Source: JANMEX01 sp031423755 | Lineage (GTDB): Bacteria; Pseudomonadota; Alphaproteobacteria; Rhizobiales; Rhizobiaceae | Length of the DNA: 36,573 nt | Assembly (NCBI GenBank): GCA_031423755.1 | Contig: JANPGC010000191.1 | Location: forward strand, 1 to 36,573 | Reading direction: 5' to 3' | Shown: piece by piece, positions 22,601-30,511 of the stretch | Layout of the letters: each line of letters begins with the position of its first letter | Numbering within the stretch: position 1 is the stretch's first letter | Program-made: the position numbers and the translations under genes | The notes under the pieces: generated by a model | The model's input: only the letters and a program-made list of their open reading frames with translations | The model's database searches: none | Told to the model about the DNA's origin: nothing

Positions 22601-25185
22601 GCGCGCAGTTCCTCTGCTTTGTCGCCAAGGTTGGCAGTCAGGCTGGCAGCGCTGGAATCAAGCATAGCGCGCAGATCTTCGGATTTGGCACCAATTCCCA
22701 CTGTCAGGTTTGACGCGCTCGCCTCGAGCATGGCGCGCAAATCTTCGGCCTGCGCACCAATTCCCACTGTCAGGTTTGCAGCGCTCGCGTCGAGCATGGC
22801 GCGCAAATCTTGGGCCTGTGCACCAATTCCTACTGTCAGGTTTGCAGCGCCGTTGTCGAGGGCACTGCGTATGTTCTCCGCCTGCGCATTCACGCCGGAC
22901 AGGAAATTGGCCGCGCTGCCATCAATCGCCTCCTGCAATTCCCGCGTACTGGAACCGATGTTGGCAGATATCCCTGCGGTGCCCTGCTCCAGAACAGTTC
23001 GCAAGGAATCTGCGTGACCGCCGATATTCGCAGAGATTTTTGCAGTCCGGTCATCAAGAACCGTGCGCAGTTCTTCGGCATGTCCGCCAATGACAGTCGC
23101 AAGGTTAGTCGCGCGCTCGTCCAGCGTCCTCTGCAAATTGCTGGAGTGATAGGCAAGAGCTTCGGTGACCAAGCCTCCCTTCTCGTCCAGCAGCGAGCGC
23201 AATTCTTCCGTCCGCGCGGTAACTTGTGCGGCGATGTTTCCTGTTCGGTCGTCCAGCACCGAGCTCAACTCGCTTGCGTGGTTTGACACAGCCCCTGTGA
23301 AGGCATCGGCCCGCTCATCAAGCGCGGCACGCAAAAGTTCTGCCTGTTCCGCCATGCGGCCAGTCACTGTGATGATGCGCTCATCCATGACAGCCCGCAT
23401 CTGCTCTGTTTGGGCGGTCATGCCGCTGGCGACAGCCTGACGTGCGCTTTCCAGCAGATTTGAGCTTTGCGCATGGCCATCAGAGAACACACGGCTGACT
23501 TCGCGGGAGCGTTCAGCCAGTGTTTCCGCGCCTTCTGAAAATGTCTTGGAAATGTCGCGTGTGCGCTCGACAAGCGTTTCGTTGAGCATTCGGGCGCGCT
23601 GGTCGAGTGCAGAATTCAAGCGGTCAGTACCCGCATCCATCGCCTGCGCCCGGGTTTCAAACTCCAGTATCAGCGAGCGGCTGCGCTCATTCATCGTGCT
23701 CTCAAGATTGGACAGCCGGACATCGAACTCGCCCGCAAGTGTTTGCGTGGCGGAACCAATCACTGACAGCATTCCGTCAGCGCGGGCGCCGATCACCGAG
23801 CCAAGATTATCAGAAGCCTCATTCAAGAGACCGACAAGCGAATTCGAGCGGCCTTCGATGGTGTCGGAAAGTGTTCCAGTCGCGCCAGTCAGCAACGTGA
23901 CCATGGATTCAGTACGGCTGTCCAAGGTCTGTGCCAAGACGGTCGAAAGATGCTCGGCCTGATGGCCAAGCGCAGCAACACGCGTGTCCAAGAGGCTGGC
24001 AAAGGCAGCTCCAGAAGTGGTCAGCCGCTGTTCAATTTCGTCCGTCCGTTCTCCGATTGCGGTGTAAATCTGGCCGCCGCTGTCGTTAATCCTGCTGACA
24101 AGAGACTCGCCAGACTGGTTTATCGTCATCGTCAACTGCGTCGATGCGTTCAGAACGTTTTCGCGGATGATGTCGCTTGCCTGAGTGAGTTCATCCTTAA
24201 GCTGTTCATGCGATCCGGAAATCGAGGCCCGAACCCGCTCCGCATGCGAGACTATGGCTTCGCGCTCCTGATTGAGGTCTTCAACAAGAGACCGGATACG
24301 GATTTCATTGTCAGTGTAGGCGCGCTCGAGTTCGTGGACCTCGCCATTGACCAGCGTTTCCAGCTCGCTCGCGCGCGCAAGAGTGCGCTCGATGCCTTCA
24401 CTCATCGCGGCAACTTCCCGGCGCACGGCCTGCCCGACGGCCATGACACGGTCCTGGGCCAGCGATTCCGGCTCAGAAAGACGGAATGCAACTTCGGTCA
24501 TCGACTGGGCGACAACCCGCAATTCCTGCGCACGGCGCACCATCATGGCAAATGCCCAGAACAGGATAACGGGCAATATGGCAGCAATGACAACGCCGAC
24601 GCCTGCGGGCGTTTTAAGGAATCGAAGCAGATTTTCGGAAGAGAAAGCCGTTGATCCGTAGAAAGAGTACGCGACATAGAGGCTGACGGCGACCCACAAA
24701 ACGCTCAACGCGCCGGTAATCCAGAATATCGTGTTGGGCAGCCGCCGGTTTAAACTGCGCAGCGCCGAAGCGTAGTTGCGCTGGCTGTCATCGTTTGCGG
24801 GAGCTGGCAAAGATGTCGGCATCTCTTGCTTTCTGACAGGTGCCGCACCCTGCGGCGCTGAGGCAGGCATAGGTTGGGCAGTGTTGCTAACAACGGCCGC
24901 AGACGCATTAATCTCGCCTCTTTCGTTCAATCTTGACGCCCCATTTGAGCCTTGCGGCGATTTGGAAACGCCATTTCTTGAGCTCTGCGAACCCGCAGCC
25001 AATTGGCTTTCAGCGGCCTTAACTTCGGTCACGGCCTGTGTGATTTGGGTTTCCAGATCATCAAGCGACAAATCAAGGGCGAAGTCTTCAAGCGGGGCGT
25101 GCTCGGCAAGGTCAATCTCCAGCGCCTTTTCAAGCGCGGATTCCATGTCCTTGCTAAACTTTTCGGTATTCGGTTTGCGTGCCAT
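19618..25185 (-). CDS. gpr: growth pole ring protein GPR/RgsE-like giant coiled-coil membrane protein
   Basis: An 1855-residue protein with the architecture of GPR of Agrobacterium tumefaciens and RgsE of Sinorhizobium meliloti, which form a ring at the growing pole and are needed for polar growth and rod shape. A cytoplasmic N-terminus is followed by two membrane segments (residues about 148-172, IFWITGALSVLWVAVSLYVA; and about 191-215, VGVVIAAILPVILFWAFAMM). A huge apolipoprotein-like helical region (about 220-1630) contains 22-residue repeats (four near-identical units at 22579-22842) and seven 29-residue repeats (20326-20934). A proline-rich linker leads to a conserved C-terminal domain (LWDRYRRGERNVFTRRLYTL). 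MARKPNTEKF at 25185 is chosen as start over 25290. Somewhat shorter than the Agrobacterium protein. Confidence 0.88.
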   Translation of the reverse strand: MARKPNTEKFSKDMESALEKALEIDLAEHAPLEDFALDLSLDDLETQITQAVTEVKAAESQLAAGSQSSRNGVSKSPQGSNGASRLNERGEINASAAVVSNTAQPMPASAPQGAAPVRKQEMPTSLPAPANDDSQRNYASALRSLNRRLPNTIFWITGALSVLWVAVSLYVAYSFYGSTAFSSENLLRFLKTPAGVGVVIAAILPVILFWAFAMMVRRAQELRVVAQSMTEVAFRLSEPESLAQDRVMAVGQAVRREVAAMSEGIERTLARASELETLVNGEVHELERAYTDNEIRIRSLVEDLNQEREAIVSHAERVRASISGSHEQLKDELTQASDIIRENVLNASTQLTMTINQSGESLVSRINDSGGQIYTAIGERTDEIEQRLTTSGAAFASLLDTRVAALGHQAEHLSTVLAQTLDSRTESMVTLLTGATGTLSDTIEGRSNSLVGLLNEASDNLGSVIGARADGMLSVIGSATQTLAGEFDVRLSNLESTMNERSRSLILEFETRAQAMDAGTDRLNSALDQRARMLNETLVERTRDISKTFSEGAETLAERSREVSRVFSDGHAQSSNLLESARQAVASGMTAQTEQMRAVMDERIITVTGRMAEQAELLRAALDERADAFTGAVSNHASELSSVLDDRTGNIAAQVTARTEELRSLLDEKGGLVTEALAYHSSNLQRTLDERATNLATVIGGHAEELRTVLDDRTAKISANIGGHADSLRTVLEQGTAGISANIGSSTRELQEAIDGSAANFLSGVNAQAENIRSALDNGAANLTVGIGAQAQDLRAMLDASAANLTVGIGAQAEDLRAMLEASASNLTVGIGAKSEDLRAMLDSSAASLTANLGDKAEELRAVLDSRVVGMTAKIGDRTDELRAVLDEKSNIVADAIAIQTRHMGQVLDERTNLVAGSIAAQTETLRNLFDDSVTLMTQAIDQSKDDFAALISDDIGRIASTRAEIEHVIGSEIARVEAALSGQTGAIEERTQTMRRALEIGVEAVRNSLESSASVMAGTLRDRVREAASAITEETLRAQTALDGQSNDYAARLEQQASDFAERLASRIAETEQRLAARAEEHARAFSGQSDEIIAALDGADQRIMARVHQVSAELDARANASSSAISALNQAIGSEATRTAYLLDGKTQELADLLSSRSQEIVRILDETARPLVAQMAESGTAVAEQLELATKAATEKLRSENAAMVQMLATRTAETVEAMGMAREDLAGNVTDLIDRLAASNSKLGQLIDMAQNNLMSVDLQLSGTTANFSETSEKATTALSTSARMLESNVNRLSDLSSGTLKEVASIASRFDEHGRVLASASELLGAAQSSLSITLGDRQDALEKLSIGLVSRSEEIENNLRAFESLVTAAFDKAENRAGSSTQAMKHSLAEVVEQATTRFAEATQDMRQTAQEIRAEIEAAKADIRKGVEDMPADTRRATDEIRAEIETARADIARGVATMPADARRATDEIRAEIETARADIAKGVATMPDDARRATAEIRAVIDAARADIRKGVDALPEDARRATAEILAEIGAARADICKNVEALPEEARRATAEIRADIEAAKAEIAKSVKDMPADARRAAAEIRAELEETRAELKRGVQDLPEETKLSTQTMRRAVAEQINALKELSEIVGKSGRAFDLSASARAEPVRQERVAERTPERPIERPSATPRAPEPAAVAQRPATEPQLRGTVTADAAPATGGWVSDLLQRASREEAPAPRPAATPVQARSPLHVVESLNSLSVDIARAIDHDASVELWDRYRRGERNVFTRRLYTLKGQQTFDEIRRKYQTDGEFRGAVDRYVDDFERLLQDVARNDRDQIMTQTYLTSDTGKVYTMLAHASGKLR
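20326..20934 (-). repeat. seven tandem 87-base repeats encoding 29-residue units in GPR
   Basis: Units follow EIRAEIETARADIARGVATM plus PADARRATD. Seven consecutive copies with no gap, units 2 and 3 differing at two or three residues. They encode amphipathic helices broken at each MP/LP step. The high DNA identity makes copy-number change by slippage or recombination likely. Confidence 0.9.
22579..22842 (-). repeat. four tandem 66-base repeats encoding 22-residue apolipoprotein-like units in GPR
   Basis: Units follow NLTVGIGAQAEDLRAMLEAS plus two residues. The first three are almost identical at DNA level; diverged 22-residue units continue on both sides. A 22-residue period is that of apolipoprotein A/E helices, in line with the annotation of GPR homologues. 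Confidence 0.85.
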
Positions 25186-25389
25186 ATCGTCCGCTTCTGC
25201 CACTTTTGCCGATTTTCCACCACCACTTGGCGGCAGTCGCCATCCCCGCCACCGTACTTTACTGGCCTGAAGCGAGAAATTAAACCTCAAATCGGTGCGA
25301 TGCTTAAAAGTTTAAATACAAGGTTAACACTCGGCGGGGCCGCAACGCAAAGCCGGAGCGAACCCTCAAACGGTTTTCCACGACTCAAA

Positions 25390-25995
25390 TCAGATATTTG
25401 AGGCCGCCCAAGCGACAATTTCGGCCGCCACTTTGTCAAAAGCAGCGTCCAATGCGTTAACGAATGCAGCACCGCCAGCAGCGGACGGCACGGACGCCGA
25501 AAACAGTCTTGACGAACCAACGACGCCGTTTCGGTCATTCAGCAGCTTCGCCGAAATTTCGACCATGGCAATGCTGTTGCCGCTCTGATTGATCTCAAAG
25601 GCCTGTATATCGGTGAGCACCTGGAAATCGATGGCAAGCCCCTCGCCTGGCCGGCCGACCCCCGCAAAACGGCCGGAATTCTCAAATGCCTGAACCAAGC
25701 GTGCCTGAACCATTTTGGGCAGGCGGTCGCTCCACTGCGCACCGCCGAGATAGGCGACGGAAGATGGGCTGCTGCGCACAACGATGCTCTCGCTGTCCAA
25801 GATTTTCAGCGCCTGAGGTTCGGCGACCAAAATTTGAACGCTTGCCTTGCGTTTTTGGGCTTTCTCGACCGATGGAACCGCCAAATCATACGTGTCGAGC
25901 GCTTTATTCGATCCGCCAAGGCTTGCGCAGCCGCTGAGCAGCGCAATCGCCGCAACCACGCTGGCCAAGCAGGTGCGCGTTACGATGCCGGCCAT
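25390..25995 (-). CDS. Mla/PqiC-type ABC transport auxiliary lipoprotein
   Basis: A 201-residue lipoprotein of the ABC-type transport auxiliary component family (PqiC-like, COG3218). The signal is textbook: MAGIVTRTCLASVVAAIALL followed by lipobox LSGC (Cys23). The mature part has the family beta/alpha layout: YDLAVPSVEKAQKRKASVQI, LVAEPQALKILDSESIVVRS, VAYLGGAQWSDRLPKMVQAR, and IDFQVLTDIQAFEINQSGNS. Upstream in-frame ATGs (26073, 26049) would add 18-26 residues ahead of the signal and overlap the MlaD gene. It is the last gene of the Mla operon and probably the outer-membrane-side partner. Confidence 0.87.
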   Translation of the reverse strand: MAGIVTRTCLASVVAAIALLSGCASLGGSNKALDTYDLAVPSVEKAQKRKASVQILVAEPQALKILDSESIVVRSSPSSVAYLGGAQWSDRLPKMVQARLVQAFENSGRFAGVGRPGEGLAIDFQVLTDIQAFEINQSGNSIAMVEISAKLLNDRNGVVGSSRLFSASVPSAAGGAAFVNALDAAFDKVAAEIVAWAASNI

Positions 25996-26069
25996 GTCTT
26001 CAGACTTTGCAAGCACTGGGTTTCCACTCGCCTGTTGATAGGTTTCCATGAAGACAGGAACGCAACAAG

Positions 26070-27449
26070 TCAACGCCGGTTCCGGCCATCAACACGCGGC
26101 ACAGACCCCTTCCCACCGAAAATGAGACGATCCGGGTTCTTTTCGATCTCCGTGATTGCCTGTTCGATGCGCGTGACTGATTTGCGCGTATCCTGAACCA
26201 AAGCATCCACGTTGTTCAGGCCGCGTCCGGAAAATTTGGCCAGCCCGTCACTGATTTCGCCGATACGCGAATTCAGAGTGTCTGCAACCTTGCGGAACGC
26301 AGCGAGCGTGGATTTTGCTTCCGCTACCAGACCAGGTCCCTGCCCTTCGGTGTTGCCGAGGAACGCTGACACTTTCTCCAGCACGCCGTCCACCCGGACT
26401 ACGGTTTGATTGAGCTTTGCGGTCAGGTCTTTGGCATTGCCGACGATCTGATCAATATCGTCAGCGCGCTTGCCGATCTTGTCTGTGACCTTTGTCACAT
26501 CGGCCATGGCTGTGTTTGCGTTGCGTGCCACTTTTTCGAAATTATCAATTGCAGATTTAACTTTTTCGACATCTGCGGCGGCCAGGATAGTGTCCAATCC
26601 GTCCAAGCTTTTATTGGCCTTCGCAGCCAGATCGCTGATGTTCTTGATTGCGACATCTGCTGATGTGACGACCTTGCTGACCTCACCGCTCGATGCAGCC
26701 AAGTCGGCGGAAATCTTCTCGGCATTCGCCATGATCTGGTCGACTTTTTTCTTGTCGACGCTCTTAAGCAAGTCTTCAGCCGACGCCAAAGTTGTTTCCA
26801 GCCGTCCGGAGACACCCTGAAGTGTCTTGGCGAGCGTTCCGGCGCTTGCCAAAAACTCGTCAATGTCGTCCGAATTCTCTGCCAGCGCGCCGGAAAACTT
26901 GTTGGCGTTGGCAATCGTCTCAGACAATGGCTGCTGGTTGTCATCAACGAATTTTTGCAGGCCTGCGAGCACCTTTTCGGCGCTGCCAGCAATGCTTTGC
27001 GCCTGATCAATGAGATTGTTGACTGCGCCCGGATCGGCTTCGACGAACGGCATTTCGCCGCTTTCCTGCGCCTTGACGAGTATGTTTTCACCGTTGGGAT
27101 CGCCGCCTTTCAACTCGATGTAGGCCTGTCCGGTCAATCCCTGAAAGCCAAGCGTGGCAATGGTCGCGCTCGTCACTGGCGTATCCAGACCGACTTCCGT
27201 GATGGCCACAACGCCCTTCGGATTCTTGGCGTCAATGATCAGTTTGCGCACATCGCCGACCTTGATGCCGTTGAAAAGCACCTGGCTGCCCACCGAAAGG
27301 CCGGTGACGGAGCCGGGAATACGCACTTCCAGCTGGATGCTGTTGGTCGTGTCGCCGAACCGGGCGATCCAATATACGAAGCCGAATGAGGCCAGCAACA
27401 CTGTGAGGGTGACGATGCCGACGAGTATGTAATTGGCGCGGGTTTCCAT
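26070..27449 (-). CDS. mlaD: MlaD-type MCE protein of the phospholipid ABC transporter
   Basis: A 459-residue MCE (mammalian cell entry) protein, the periplasmic lipid-binding subunit. Residues 7-29 are the membrane anchor (YILVGIVTLTVLLASFGFVY). The MCE domain spans about 38-118 (IQLEVRIPGSVTGLSVGSQV, GIKVGDVRKL, LGFQGLTGQAYIELKG). The remaining 300 residues form a long helical region of degenerate repeats (AGSAEKVLAGLQKFVDDNQQ, VDKKKVDQIMANAEKISADL), much longer than E. coli MlaD and typical of alphaproteobacterial MCE proteins; it may form a helical tube or bridge across the periplasm. It starts 3 bases after the ATPase stop. Confidence 0.93.
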   Translation of the reverse strand: METRANYILVGIVTLTVLLASFGFVYWIARFGDTTNSIQLEVRIPGSVTGLSVGSQVLFNGIKVGDVRKLIIDAKNPKGVVAITEVGLDTPVTSATIATLGFQGLTGQAYIELKGGDPNGENILVKAQESGEMPFVEADPGAVNNLIDQAQSIAGSAEKVLAGLQKFVDDNQQPLSETIANANKFSGALAENSDDIDEFLASAGTLAKTLQGVSGRLETTLASAEDLLKSVDKKKVDQIMANAEKISADLAASSGEVSKVVTSADVAIKNISDLAAKANKSLDGLDTILAAADVEKVKSAIDNFEKVARNANTAMADVTKVTDKIGKRADDIDQIVGNAKDLTAKLNQTVVRVDGVLEKVSAFLGNTEGQGPGLVAEAKSTLAAFRKVADTLNSRIGEISDGLAKFSGRGLNNVDALVQDTRKSVTRIEQAITEIEKNPDRLIFGGKGSVPRVDGRNRR

Positions 27450-27452
27450 GCG

Positions 27453-28283
27453 TCAGCTTCTCATTTTCTTGCCGCCGGCGGCGAGCCTTGCGCGGGGTCC
27501 GCGGAAATAGAGCTTCACCCACGGGAGTTCAGAGGCGAGCATGTCGGATATCGTGCCTTCCAGAATAACTTTCCTGTCTCCGAGCACGGCTATGCGGTCA
27601 CAAACCGAAAACAGGCTGTCGAGATCGTGAGTGACCATATAGACAGTCAGCCCCAAAGTGTCGCGCATATTTGATATCAGTTCATCAAAAGCGGCAGCGC
27701 CGATCGGGTCAAGGCCGGAGGTCGGCTCATCCAGAAATACGATGGCCGGATCAAGCGCAAGTGCGCGGGCGAGCGCCGCCCGCTTGATCATGCCGCCGGA
27801 AAGCTCTGAAGGGAATTTGGTGGCAGCGTCCGGCGGCAGCCCGACAAGCGACAGTTTCAGCATCGCCAGTTCAAGCATCAGCGCCGGTGAAAGATCTACA
27901 TATTCGCGCAATGGCACCATGATATTCTCTGCGACCGTGAGCGCAGAAAAAAGCGCACCATGCTGAAACAACACGCCAATTCGCATATCCATGCTAACTT
28001 TCTGCGCATCAGACAGCTTGTCGATGTCTTTGCCGAACATCGTGATGACGCCGGACTGTTTTTTGTTCAGACCAAGAATAGTGCGCAAAAGCACGGACTT
28101 GCCGGAGCCTGAAGCGCCGACAAATCCAAGGATTTCACCGCGTCGCACATCCAGCGAAAGCCTGTCGAGAACCAGCTTGCCGTTAAAGCCGACAGTGATG
28201 TTTCGAGCCGTAAGTATGGCTTCGCCGCTGCCGTTCGCGATGCTGTCTTTCGCGCCGTTCAATGCTTGCGGGGTTTGATCCAT
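27453..28283 (-). CDS. mlaF: MlaF-type ABC transporter ATPase
   Basis: A 276-residue ABC ATPase. Walker A GASGSGKS at 56-63, Q-loop VLFQHGALFSALTV near 104-117 with the Mla-type GALFS, signature LSGGMIKRAALARA at 161-174, Walker B IVFLDEP at 181-187 followed by TSGLD, and switch histidine in VTHDLDS. The GALFSALTV and GGMIKRAALAR forms are those of the MlaF/Mkl subfamily. It drives lipid transport through MlaE. It lies 15 bases after the permease stop and 3 bases before MlaD. Confidence 0.95.
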   Translation of the reverse strand: MDQTPQALNGAKDSIANGSGEAILTARNITVGFNGKLVLDRLSLDVRRGEILGFVGASGSGKSVLLRTILGLNKKQSGVITMFGKDIDKLSDAQKVSMDMRIGVLFQHGALFSALTVAENIMVPLREYVDLSPALMLELAMLKLSLVGLPPDAATKFPSELSGGMIKRAALARALALDPAIVFLDEPTSGLDPIGAAAFDELISNMRDTLGLTVYMVTHDLDSLFSVCDRIAVLGDRKVILEGTISDMLASELPWVKLYFRGPRARLAAGGKKMRS

Positions 28284-28298
28284 GTGTTCTGGCGGTCC

Positions 28299-29507
28299 CT
28301 AAAAGTTGATCGCGGCGTAAAACATGGCAAAAAAACCATCGACGACGATGACGACGAAGATCGACTTCACGACCGATGCGGTGACATGCTGGCCCAGTGA
28401 TTCGGCGCTGCCGCCGACCTTCATGCCCTCGACCGCCGCAACAATGCCAATGATCATTGCCATGAACGGGGCTTTGATGAGGCCGGCGAAATATGTGCTC
28501 AAATCGATGGCATCGCGCAGTCTTCCAATGAATGCGGCGGGGGAAATACCCGAATAGGTGGACGTGACGACGGAGGCGCCAATCAACGCTGAGATGTCGG
28601 AAACAACGGTCAACATCGGCAGAACCAGAACCAGCGCCACAAGACGCGGGAAAACGAGGACGCCGATCGGGTTGAGCCCGATGACTTTCAGCGCATCCAC
28701 CTCCTCGCGCATTTTCATCGACCCGATTTCAGCGGTTATCGCGCTGCCTGACCGGCCGGCGACCATAATCGCGGTCAGCAGCACACCGATTTCACGCAGA
28801 ACCAGAATGCCGACCAGATCGACCACGAATATCTCAGCGCCAAAGTAGCGAAGCTGAAACGCCCCCTGCTGGGCAATGATCGCGCCGATGATGAATGACA
28901 TCAATATGATCACGGGCAAGGCGCCGACGCCCATCTTGTCCATCTGGTAGATGATCGCAGCCGGGCTCACGCCGTGGCTGCGGCCAATTTTCATCTGCGC
29001 GCCCTGAATTGTTGCGCCCAGCATGTGCATTGACATGAGAAAGTCACTTTGCAAGGTGCTGGCGAGTCGGCCTGCTGCTTCAAAGATGCCGGAAATGGCG
29101 CCGGAATAGAGACCGGCTGTCTGCAGGGGCGCGATTTCTGGAACTGCGCCTACTGCAGCCAGGAGGGTTTTAAACCCGTCCCGCTCGCCCATGATCGATA
29201 CGTCCGCGCCTGACTTTTTCAGTTCCCTTATCGTCCGTTCAAGCAGCCAAGCACCTGCGGTATCCAGTTCACCGATATCGGACATATCGATCTGGACGGT
29301 GCGGTAGCTTTTGCTCACGATCTGGCGCAGAGGGTCGTCAACGCCATAGATGTGGCTGGTTGTCCAAGGTCCCGAAGGCACAATTTCGCACACGGCTGCG
29401 CTGCGCTCATTCAACGAGAACAACGCCACGGCAGGTTTTGCGATCTGTATGTCAGCCAAGCTTTCGTTGCCTTTATGCCTGCCGTTGTCCCATGATCGGC
29501 GACTCAT
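28299..29507 (-). CDS. mlaE: MlaE-type permease with N-terminal STAS domain
   Basis: A 402-residue permease. Residues about 30-135 are a STAS-like domain (VQIDMSDIGELDTAGAWLLE, SIMGERDGFKTLLAAVGAVP), which in E. coli is the separate MlaB protein, so permease and MlaB-like regulator are fused. Residues about 145-402 are the MlaE domain: ALPVIILMSFIIGAIIAQQG, VLREIGVLLTAIMVAGRSGS, GSMKMREEVDALKVIGLNPI. Start is uncertain: ATG 29507 is only 20 bases from the divergent dgcA start; a TTG at 29459 would leave 68 bases for promoters and still precedes the STAS domain. Confidence 0.93.
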   Translation of the reverse strand: MSRRSWDNGRHKGNESLADIQIAKPAVALFSLNERSAAVCEIVPSGPWTTSHIYGVDDPLRQIVSKSYRTVQIDMSDIGELDTAGAWLLERTIRELKKSGADVSIMGERDGFKTLLAAVGAVPEIAPLQTAGLYSGAISGIFEAAGRLASTLQSDFLMSMHMLGATIQGAQMKIGRSHGVSPAAIIYQMDKMGVGALPVIILMSFIIGAIIAQQGAFQLRYFGAEIFVVDLVGILVLREIGVLLTAIMVAGRSGSAITAEIGSMKMREEVDALKVIGLNPIGVLVFPRLVALVLVLPMLTVVSDISALIGASVVTSTYSGISPAAFIGRLRDAIDLSTYFAGLIKAPFMAMIIGIVAAVEGMKVGGSAESLGQHVTASVVKSIFVVIVVDGFFAMFYAAINF

Positions 29508-29527
29508 CCGAATCGGAAAGATTGTCT

Positions 29528-30511
29528 ATGCATTTGCACTTGGAAGCCATACCGGAAGCATTTCCCATCGCAGGACGGTTCGTGATTTCGCGCGGCGCCA
29601 AGACTGAGGCGCATGTGATCCGGGTCACATTGCGCTCAGGAGTAAACGCCGGACATGGCGAATGTGTTCCATATGGCCGTTACGGCGAGACAATCCAATC
29701 GGTTCTCGGGCAAATTGAATTGATCAAGGCGCAGATAGAGGCGGGATGCAGCCGGGCTGAATTGCAGTCAGCCATGCCTGCCGGCGCCGCCCGCAATGCC
29801 ATTGATTGTGCCCTTTGGGACTTGGAAGCAAAAATTTCGGGTATTCCGGCATTCGCGGCCATCGGGGCTGGAAACCTGGCGGACGTGGTGACTGCCTACA
29901 CTCTTTCCCTTGGAACACCGGACGAAATGGGTGCCGCGGCGCGCGCAGCTTCCTACCGCCCGTTGCTGAAGATCAAGGTTGGCGGAGACCGCGACATCGA
30001 CCGTCTGGCCGCAGTCCGTCTGGGCGCGCCGAACTCTGCGATTATTGTTGATGCCAACGAAGGCTGGACCAACGAAAACATCGTCTCCAACATGGCTGCC
30101 GCCGCAGCGCTTGGCGTCGTCCTTATCGAGCAGCCGTTGCCGGTCGGACAAGACGGGATTCTTTCTCGCATTGCGCATCCGGTGTCAATTTGCGCAGACG
30201 AAAGCGTGCACGAAACGTCTGATTTGGCAGCGCTTGCCGACCGGTACGATGCGGTCAACATCAAGCTGGACAAGTCCGGCGGACTGACCGAGGCGCTCGA
30301 AATGCAGCGCACCGCCAATCGACTTGGCCTTGACGTGATGATCGGGTGCATGGTCGGGACATCGCTCGCCATGGCGCCTGCACTGATGCTGGCCCGAACG
30401 GCGAAATACGTTGATCTCGACGGGCCGCTTCTTCTTGCAAAAGACCGCCAACCCGGACTGCGCTACGAGGGTTCAACCGTCTTTCCGCCACTGCCGGAAT
30501 TATGGGGCTGA
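29528..30511 (+). CDS. dgcA: dipeptide epimerase / N-acetyl-D-Glu racemase, enolase superfamily
   Basis: A 327-residue enolase-superfamily enzyme of the L-Ala-D/L-Glu epimerase group. The catalytic KxK is in LLKIKVGGD (Lys148, Lys150); metal ligands are Asp175 (IIVDANEGW), Glu201 (LIEQPLP) and Asp224 (CADES); the second catalytic lysine lies in NIKLDKSGG (246-249); MIGCMVGTS and the DxD of VDLDGPLLL are the epimerase signatures. It epimerises L-Ala-D-Glu from murein turnover; RefSeq names close relatives DgcA, an N-acetyl-D-Glu racemase in D-glutamate use. I cannot tell these apart. ATG 29528 follows GGAAAG; longer starts run into the mlaE region. Its end overlaps the MFS gene by 12 bases. 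Confidence 0.9.
   Translation: MHLHLEAIPEAFPIAGRFVISRGAKTEAHVIRVTLRSGVNAGHGECVPYGRYGETIQSVLGQIELIKAQIEAGCSRAELQSAMPAGAARNAIDCALWDLEAKISGIPAFAAIGAGNLADVVTAYTLSLGTPDEMGAAARAASYRPLLKIKVGGDRDIDRLAAVRLGAPNSAIIVDANEGWTNENIVSNMAAAAALGVVLIEQPLPVGQDGILSRIAHPVSICADESVHETSDLAALADRYDAVNIKLDKSGGLTEALEMQRTANRLGLDVMIGCMVGTSLAMAPALMLARTAKYVDLDGPLLLAKDRQPGLRYEGSTVFPPLPELWG

Noticed and set aside
20326..22842. Regular tandem repeats as a CRISPR array
   Set aside because: The repeats are contiguous, in frame and encode helices of GPR; there are no unique spacers.
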